The position numbers and the translations under genes were made by a program. A model generated the notes under the pieces. That model did not search any database and was not told the DNA's origin. It saw only the letters and a list, made by a program, of their open reading frames with translations. A DNA stretch of 10,694 bases. Origin: an uncultured Collinsella sp. Lineage in GTDB: Bacteria > Actinomycetota > Coriobacteriia > Coriobacteriales > Coriobacteriaceae. The first letter of the stretch is position 1. Every line of letters starts with the position of its first letter. Below are positions 6,029 through 10,694 of this stretch, one piece after another. Location: NCBI GenBank assembly GCA_900550595.1, contig URTB01000028.1, forward strand, positions 1 through 10,694. The letters run 5' to 3'.

Positions 6029-8089
6029 ATGGCTATGCAAAAAGACATGATGAGCCGCGCGGTGCGCGATTCATTTGCCAAGCTTGACCCCCGTGTCCAG
6101 GTCCAAAACCCGGTCATGTTCCTGGTGTGGCTGTCGGCCGCCATGACCTCCATTCTGGCTATCGCCTCAATTATTGGGGTACAGGACGCCGACGTCCCCA
6201 CGTACTATGTGATCGCCATTGCCGTCATTCTCTGGCTGACCGACCTCTTTTCAAATTTTGCCGAGGCGCTTGCCGAGGGCCGCGGTAAGGCGCAGGCAGA
6301 TTCCCTGCGCGCGGCGAAAAAGGACGTCGAGGCCCATCGCATCGAGTCCGTCGAGGATAAGGACCGTTTCACGGTCGTTCCCGGTACCGAGCTCTCACGC
6401 GGGGATCTGGTGGTCGTGCGCGCCGGCGAGCAGATTCCGGGAGACGGCGATGTCATCGAGGGTGCCGCCTCGGTTGATGAGTCGGCCATCACCGGCGAGT
6501 CTGCACCCGTGGTTCGTGAGGCTGGCGGCGACCGTTCTGCCGTCACTGGCGGCACTACCGTGCTTTCCGATTGGATTGTGGTGAAAATTACCAGCGAGCC
6601 TGGCCAGAGCTTCCTGGATAAGATGATCGCCATGGTCGAGGGCGCCGCCCGCAAGAAGACCCCCAACGAGGTCGCGCTCGAGATCTTTCTGGTTGCTCTG
6701 TCCGTCATCTTCATCCTCGTGACGATCGCACTGTATTGCTACTCGAGTTTCTCTGCAGGGCTCAACGGTATGGCGAATCCCACCGCTGTGACCATGCTCG
6801 TTGCCTTGCTCGTCTGTCTGGCGCCCACCACCATTGGTGCGCTGCTGTCCGCCATTGGCATCGCCGGCATGAGCCGACTGAACGAGGCCAACGTGCTGGC
6901 CATGTCCGGCCGCGCCATCGAGGCCGCCGGCGACGTCGACATCCTCATGCTCGATAAGACCGGTACCATCACCTTGGGCAACCGCCAGGCCGCTGAGTTC
7001 ATTCCGGTCGACGGTGTCGATCCGGCAGAACTCGCCGATGCCGCGCAGCTGTCCTCTCTGGCGGATGAGACCCCCGAGGGCCGCTCCATCGTCGTGCTCG
7101 CCAAGGAGCAGTTTGGGCTGCGCGGCCGCACACTCGAGGATAAGGGCATGGAGTTCATCCCCTTCACCGCGGCGACCCGCATGTCCGGTGTGAACTACGC
7201 CGACAGCGAGATTCGCAAGGGTGCGGCCGATTCCGTTCGCGCTTATGTGGAGGCTGCCGGAGGAGCGTTTTCGAAGGAGTGCGACGAGGCCGTCGAACGC
7301 ATTGCGAAGGTGGGCGGCACCCCGTTGGTCGTGGCAAAGGACCGACGTGTGCTGGGCGTCGTCTACCTTAAGGACATCATCAAGTCCGGCGTGAAGGAGA
7401 AGTTCGCCGACCTGCGCCGCATGGGTATCAAGACCATCATGGTGACGGGTGATAATCCGCTGACGGCCGCCGCCATCGCAGCCGAGGCGGGCGTGGACGA
7501 CTTCCTGGCCGAGGCCACCCCCGAGGGCAAGCTCGAGAAGATCCGCGCGTTCCAGCATGAGGGCCATCTGGTCGCGATGACCGGCGACGGCACCAACGAC
7601 GCGCCGGCGCTGGCGCAGGCGGATGTCGCCGTGGCCATGAACACGGGAACCCAGGCTGCCAAGGAGGCCGGCAACATGGTCGACCTCGACTCCAGCCCCA
7701 CCAAGCTCATCGATATCGTGCGTATCGGCAAGCAACTGCTCATGACCCGCGGCTCGCTCACGACCTTCTCGGTCGCCAACGACGTCGCCAAGTATTTCGC
7801 CATTATCCCGGCGCTATTCTCGCCGATCTACCCCGGGTTGGACGCCCTCAACATCCTGGGGCTCACCAGCCCGTTGACTGCCGTGCTGTCCGCCATTATC
7901 TACAACGCGCTGGTCATCGTCGCGCTGATTCCTGCCGCCCTGAAAGGCGTGAAGTACCGCGAGCTTTCGTCCGGCCAGCTGCTGACCCACAACCTGCTGG
8001 TGTGGGGTCTGGGCGGTATCGTGGCGCCGTTCGTATTCATCAAGATTATCGACATGCTGCTGGCCTTGTTCGGCATTGGCATGATGTAG
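6029..8089 (+). CDS. kdpB: KdpB, P-type ATPase subunit of the K+ pump
   Basis: 686 residues, usual for KdpB (E. coli 682). It hydrolyses ATP to drive K+ through KdpA. The actuator domain has TGES (155-158), whose Ser158 matches the serine that is inhibitory when phosphorylated in E. coli KdpB. The membrane motif [15 protein letters not shown] (263-277) is present. The P domain has the phosphorylated Asp309 in DKTGT and the hinge [10 protein letters not shown] (517-526). The nucleotide domain has FTAATRMSG (379-387) and KGA (397-399). Asp585 and Lys588 in [10 protein letters not shown] match the charged pair in membrane helix 5 linked to transport. All catalytic residues are intact. The ribosome binding site AAAGGAG lies just after the kdpA stop, and kdpC follows 12 nt after this gene. 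Confidence 0.98.
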   Translation: MAMQKDMMSRAVRDSFAKLDPRVQVQNPVMFLVWLSAAMTSILAIASIIGVQDADVPTYYVIAIAVILWLTDLFSNFAEALAEGRGKAQADSLRAAKKDVEAHRIESVEDKDRFTVVPGTELSRGDLVVVRAGEQIPGDGDVIEGAASVDESAITGESAPVVREAGGDRSAVTGGTTVLSDWIVVKITSEPGQSFLDKMIAMVEGAARKKTPNEVALEIFLVALSVIFILVTIALYCYSSFSAGLNGMANPTAVTMLVALLVCLAPTTIGALLSAIGIAGMSRLNEANVLAMSGRAIEAAGDVDILMLDKTGTITLGNRQAAEFIPVDGVDPAELADAAQLSSLADETPEGRSIVVLAKEQFGLRGRTLEDKGMEFIPFTAATRMSGVNYADSEIRKGAADSVRAYVEAAGGAFSKECDEAVERIAKVGGTPLVVAKDRRVLGVVYLKDIIKSGVKEKFADLRRMGIKTIMVTGDNPLTAAAIAAEAGVDDFLAEATPEGKLEKIRAFQHEGHLVAMTGDGTNDAPALAQADVAVAMNTGTQAAKEAGNMVDLDSSPTKLIDIVRIGKQLLMTRGSLTTFSVANDVAKYFAIIPALFSPIYPGLDALNILGLTSPLTAVLSAIIYNALVIVALIPAALKGVKYRELSSGQLLTHNLLVWGLGGIVAPFVFIKIIDMLLALFGIGMM

Positions 8090-8101
8090 ACGGAGGTTTG
8101 T

Positions 8102-8692
8102 ATGTTCAAAGGTATCGCATCGCGCGCACTTGGCGTGTTCGCGCTGTTTACCATCGTCTGCGGCCTGGGATACACGCTCGTGGTGACCGGCGTCGCGCAG
8201 CTTGCGTTTCCGTACCAGGCGAACGGATCGCTTATTACGGTCGACGGCAAGGTTGTGGGTTCCGAGCTCATCGGCCAGAACTTCGATGATGAAGCCCACA
8301 TGTGGGGTCGTATCCAGAACGTGTCAATTGTCGAAGGCGAAGACGGCGAACTCATGGCGTATGGTGCCCCGTCCAACCTGTCCCCGGCGAGTGAGGAGTA
8401 TCGGCAGCTGATAGATGCGCGCGTGAAGAAGATTCGCGCCGCCAATCCCGATGCCGATATGGACGCTGTGCCCGTCGACCTGGTGACGTGCTCGGGGTCC
8501 GGCCTCGACCCGGAGATCTCTCCGGATGCCGCCGAGTACCAGGTCCCGCGCCTTGCCAAAGCCACGGGCAAAAGTGAGGACGAGGTGCACGACATCATCG
8601 CCGCGTGCACCAAGGGTCGTTTCCTCGGCGTGTTCGGCGAGCCCACGGTCAACGTGCTCAAGGTGAACCTTATGCTGGACGGCGTGCTGTAG
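8102..8692 (+). CDS. kdpC: KdpC, accessory subunit of the K+ pump
   Basis: 196 residues, the usual size (E. coli 190). One N-terminal membrane helix (about 10-33) is followed by an extracytoplasmic domain. Family signatures are GSLITVDGKVVGSELIGQNF (42-61), VDLVTCSGSGLDPEISP (125-141), QVPRLAKATG (147-156) and the C-terminal VNVLKVNLMLD. KdpC is thought to act as a catalytic chaperone that raises the ATP affinity of KdpB and to sit over the KdpA entrance. Residues 70-86 depart from the common GRPS motif, reading GRIQ and then an acidic stretch. The ribosome binding site GGAGG (8092-8096) lies 5 nt before the ATG. It is the last gene of the operon; a hairpin and then the terminator-like repeat follow. 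Confidence 0.96.
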   Translation: MFKGIASRALGVFALFTIVCGLGYTLVVTGVAQLAFPYQANGSLITVDGKVVGSELIGQNFDDEAHMWGRIQNVSIVEGEDGELMAYGAPSNLSPASEEYRQLIDARVKKIRAANPDADMDAVPVDLVTCSGSGLDPEISPDAAEYQVPRLAKATGKSEDEVHDIIAACTKGRFLGVFGEPTVNVLKVNLMLDGVL

Positions 8693-8708
8693 GTGAAGGA
8701 GCGGCGGA

Positions 8709-8738
8709 TGAGGGCATGACTGACTATCTGAGCCCTCA
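8709..8738 (+). other. Small hairpin after kdpC
   Basis: TGAGGGC (8709-8715) pairs perfectly with GCCCTCA (8732-8738) around a 16-nt loop, 16 nt past the kdpC stop. No T-tract follows, so it is not an intrinsic terminator by itself. It may protect the 3' end of the kdpFABC message or be fortuitous. GAAGGAG at 8695-8701 precedes a three-codon ORF (ATG at 8708) that overlaps a 16-codon ORF (8716-8766). Confidence 0.35.
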
Positions 8739-8750
8739 ATTCCACCCCGC

Positions 8751-8835
8751 CCATCAGTTGCGGTGAAATACGGACTGTCTTGGCTGTCAAAGGCCTTATC
8801 TACTCCGTATTCCACCGCAACTTTTTTGTTGGTCG
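8751..8835 (+). repeat. Palindromic intergenic repeat, copy 2
   Basis: Near-identical to 337-420 and in the same orientation. Differences: C for T at 8779, T for G at 8833, and six T instead of five in the terminal tract. The arms are 8756-8774 and 8804-8822, with the same A-C mismatch and a 29-nt loop differing by one base. The two copies start 8,414 bp apart and frame the whole kdp locus. Similarity upstream is limited to a short TTCCA stretch, so the unit boundary is fairly sharp near CCATCAG. Confidence 0.9.
8756..8827 (+). terminator. Probable intrinsic terminator of kdpFABC (within repeat copy 2)
   Basis: A 19-nt arm stem with one mismatch is followed directly by six T and then GTT, 64 nt after the kdpC stop and before the promoter of the next gene. 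This suits rho-independent termination of kdpFABC. The loop is long for a terminator and is conserved with copy 1. Confidence 0.65.
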
Positions 8836-8854
8836 ATACGTAGGCAGGGGAGTG

Positions 8855-8877
8855 CGTGCGGTCGGGTACCGTGCGGT
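8855..8877 (+). promoter_or_regulatory. Direct repeat CGTGCGGT, possible operator
   Basis: The octamer CGTGCGGT occurs at 8855-8862 and 8870-8877, 15 bp apart start to start, just upstream of the -10 box at 8884. The second copy also lies in a near-palindrome, ACCGTGCGGT. Such a repeat over the -35 region could bind a regulator of the downstream reductase, which is often substrate-induced in this family. Function is inferred from position only. Confidence 0.3.
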
Positions 8878-8880
8878 TGC

Positions 8881-8889
8881 TGGTACAAT
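8881..8889 (+). promoter_or_regulatory. Extended -10 promoter of the OYE-like reductase gene
   Basis: TGGTACAAT is an extended -10 element: TGn directly before TACAAT, one mismatch to consensus. No good -35 lies 17-18 bp upstream, which extended -10 promoters tolerate. Transcription would start near 8896, giving a leader of about 43 nt. That leader holds a perfect small hairpin, GCCGC-CGA-GCGGC (8906-8918), just before the ribosome binding site. Confidence 0.6.
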
Positions 8890-8938
8890 AGATAAGTCAG
8901 CAACTGCCGCCGAGCGGCTTAAACGAAAGGAAGCCTGT

Positions 8939-10694
8939 ATGGAGTCATCCGCCTACCCGATGCTCTTTAGTCCGATCAAGGTCGGTACGACCGAGGTTAA
9001 GAACCGCGTCTTTATGCCGCCGGTGTCCACGAATCTGGCCGATCATGGCTACGTGACCGACGACTTGGTCGATCATTACCGTGCCCGTGCCAAGGGCGGC
9101 GTTGGCCTGATCATCACCGAGGTCGTGACGGTCGAGCCTACCTATACCTATCTGCCGGGTGACATGTGCTGTTACGACGACACGTTTATCCCTGGCTGGG
9201 AAAAGCTCGCCGCGGCCGTCCACGAGTATGGCTGCAAGATCATGCCGCAGCTCTTCCACCCCGCCTACATGGCCTTTAACATTCCGGGCACACCGCGCCT
9301 GATCGCTCCGTCCTTCGTGGGACCGTCCTATGCCCGTGAGGCACCGCGTCCTATCACGGTCGACGAGATTCACGAGCTCACGCATCAGTTTGGCGACGCC
9401 GCTGTGCGTATGCAAAAGGCTGGCGTCGATGGCGTCGAGGTCCATGCGGCGCATGCCCACGGCATGCTTGGCGGCTTTTTGACCCCGCTCTACAACAAGC
9501 GTACCGATGAGTACGGCGGCTCGCTCGACGCCCGCATGCGCTTCTTGCTCGAGGTCATCGCCGAGATTCGCGAGCGCTGCGGCAAGGACTTTATCATCGA
9601 CGTCCGCATCTCGGGCGACGAGTACACCGATGGCGGCCTGACCCTCAACGACATGATTTACGTCTCACGTCGCCTGGAGAAGGCCGGCGTCGACATGATT
9701 CATGTGTCGGGCGGCACCACCATCAAGCGCGGCTCCGCGATTCCCGCCGCCGGTACGCAGCAGGCCTCGCACGCCGCCTGCTCGCGTGAGATTAAGAAGC
9801 ACGTGAACATTCCCGTTGCCACGGTCGGCCGCATTAACGAGGCCTGGATCGCCGAGGAGCTGATCGAGGACGGCGCTGCCGACATCTGTATGATGGGCCG
9901 CGCCAATCTGTGCGATGCCGAGTTCTGCAATAAGGCCGCTGCCGGCAACGCCGACGAGATTCGTCCCTGCATCGGTTGCCTGCGCTGCCTGAACGGTATC
10001 ATGTTTGGCAAGCGCATCTCCTGTACCGTCAACCCGGACGTGGAGCGCGACGAGGCCGGCTACGAGCCTGCCGCCGAGGCCAAGAACGTGCTGGTTGTGG
10101 GCGCTGGTCCTGCGGGCATGGAGGCAGCCTACATTGCCGCCAAGCGCGGCCACAACGTGGTGCTCGTGGATAAGCAGGACGAGCCGGGCGGCGAGATGCG
10201 CATCGCGGCCGTTCCGCCGGCAAAGCAGGAACTCACCCGCGTGATCAAGTATCAGTACCGTCGCCTGGCCGAGGTCGGCGTGAAGTGCGTATTTGGCACC
10301 GAGCTTACTGCCGAGGACATTCAGCGTGACTACGCCGGCTACGAGGTCGTCCTGGCCTATGGCGCCGAGCCCATCGCCCCGGCCTTCATGCAGGGATTTA
10401 AGCAGGTCATGACGGCTGACGACCTGTTGGGCGGCAAGGCTTTCCCGGGCAAGAAGATTGTCATCGTGGGCGGCGGCACCGTCGGTTGCGAGACGGCCGA
10501 CTACCTGGCCCCGTTGGTCAACGATCTGTCGCCGGCCAATCGCGACGTCACCGTCATCGAGATGACCAAGACGCTCGCCGCCAACGAGGGCGGCGCCGGT
10601 CGCGCGGTGCTCATCACGCGCATGCTCTCCAAGGGCGTTCACGTGCTGACCGAGGCCAAGGTGACCGAGATTACCGAGGATGCCATCAGCTACG
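8939..10694 (+). CDS. Old-yellow-enzyme / 2-enoate (2,4-dienoyl-CoA) reductase-like flavoprotein, 3' end missing
   Basis: 585 codons are present and the frame is open at the window edge; relatives have about 640-680 residues. The N-terminal FMN TIM barrel (1 to about 340) begins with PMLFSPIKVGTTEVKNRVFMPP and carries GVEVHAAHAHGMLGGFLTP (165-183) and DEYGGS (190-195). A [4Fe-4S] cluster motif follows, with Cys344, Cys347, Cys350 and Cys362 (CX2CX2CX11C, close to trimethylamine dehydrogenase). Then come FAD and NAD(P)H folds with GAGPAG (388-393) and GGGTVG (511-516). Such enzymes pass hydride from NAD(P)H via FAD and Fe-S to FMN and reduce activated C=C bonds (2-enoates, dienoyl-CoA, bile-acid intermediates). 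The substrate cannot be told. The usual active-site Tyr of the HEGYLL motif appears to be absent. Start: ATG with GAAAGGAAG at 8925-8933. It has its own promoter. Confidence 0.9.
   Translation, partial: MESSAYPMLFSPIKVGTTEVKNRVFMPPVSTNLADHGYVTDDLVDHYRARAKGGVGLIITEVVTVEPTYTYLPGDMCCYDDTFIPGWEKLAAAVHEYGCKIMPQLFHPAYMAFNIPGTPRLIAPSFVGPSYAREAPRPITVDEIHELTHQFGDAAVRMQKAGVDGVEVHAAHAHGMLGGFLTPLYNKRTDEYGGSLDARMRFLLEVIAEIRERCGKDFIIDVRISGDEYTDGGLTLNDMIYVSRRLEKAGVDMIHVSGGTTIKRGSAIPAAGTQQASHAACSREIKKHVNIPVATVGRINEAWIAEELIEDGAADICMMGRANLCDAEFCNKAAAGNADEIRPCIGCLRCLNGIMFGKRISCTVNPDVERDEAGYEPAAEAKNVLVVGAGPAGMEAAYIAAKRGHNVVLVDKQDEPGGEMRIAAVPPAKQELTRVIKYQYRRLAEVGVKCVFGTELTAEDIQRDYAGYEVVLAYGAEPIAPAFMQGFKQVMTADDLLGGKAFPGKKIVIVGGGTVGCETADYLAPLVNDLSPANRDVTVIEMTKTLAANEGGAGRAVLITRMLSKGVHVLTEAKVTEITEDAISY

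Noticed and set aside
6395..7735. Long minus-strand ORF (446 codons) inside kdpB
   Set aside because: Fully antisense to intact kdpB with low-complexity shadow composition; no recognisable domain.
337..8835. Repeats as phage or integron attachment sites
   Set aside because: No integrase, recombinase or phage gene lies between the copies, no tRNA is next to them, and the content is a housekeeping-type transport operon.
9665..10642. Long minus-strand ORF (325 codons) inside the OYE-like gene
   Set aside because: Opposite a well-supported coding frame with conserved motifs; codon-bias artefact.

Overview
The window is a complete potassium-uptake (Kdp) locus framed by two incomplete flavoprotein oxidoreductase genes. 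It is GC-rich and has strong GGAG-type ribosome binding sites. Codon use is biased to GCC/GTC/CTG/ATC. It carries an old-yellow-enzyme/2-enoate reductase and a GltD-like FAD oxidoreductase, both common in gut anaerobes. Together these suggest a high-GC anaerobic actinobacterium of the Coriobacteriia, perhaps Collinsella-like. That assignment is inference from style and gene content; no marker gene is present.

Layout, left to right. Positions 1-326 hold the 3' end of a GltD/PreT-like FAD/NAD(P) oxidoreductase (+). Positions 337-420 hold a palindromic repeat that looks like a terminator. kdpE (423-1127) and kdpD (1120-3855) lie on the minus strand and overlap by 8 nt. A 244-bp divergent control region (3856-4099) has a candidate KdpE operator and promoters facing both ways. 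kdpF, kdpA, kdpB and kdpC (4100-8692) follow on the plus strand as one tight operon. A second, nearly identical copy of the palindromic repeat lies at 8751-8835. A promoter region then leads into a large OYE/2,4-dienoyl-CoA reductase-like gene (8939 to the edge).

How the genes work together: KdpD is a membrane histidine kinase and KdpE its OmpR-type response regulator. By family knowledge they switch on KdpFABC, a high-affinity ATP-driven K+ uptake pump, when K+ is scarce. KdpA carries the K+ selectivity filter, KdpB is the P-type ATPase, KdpC the catalytic chaperone and KdpF a small stabilising membrane peptide. The divergent layout with a shared middle region suits joint control by KdpE.

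The Kdp genes themselves are a known system. The least expected feature is the pair of ~84-bp palindromic repeats in the same orientation, one on each side of the kdp locus. Both end in a T-tract, and their 29-nt loops are identical except for one base. They look like a dispersed, possibly mobile terminator-type element, and they could let the whole kdp locus be lost by recombination. Other points worth a second look are an extra extracytoplasmic segment in KdpA, a departure from the remembered c-di-AMP-binding motif in KdpD, an 11-bp-spaced tandem operator candidate, and a changed active-site motif in the OYE-like enzyme.
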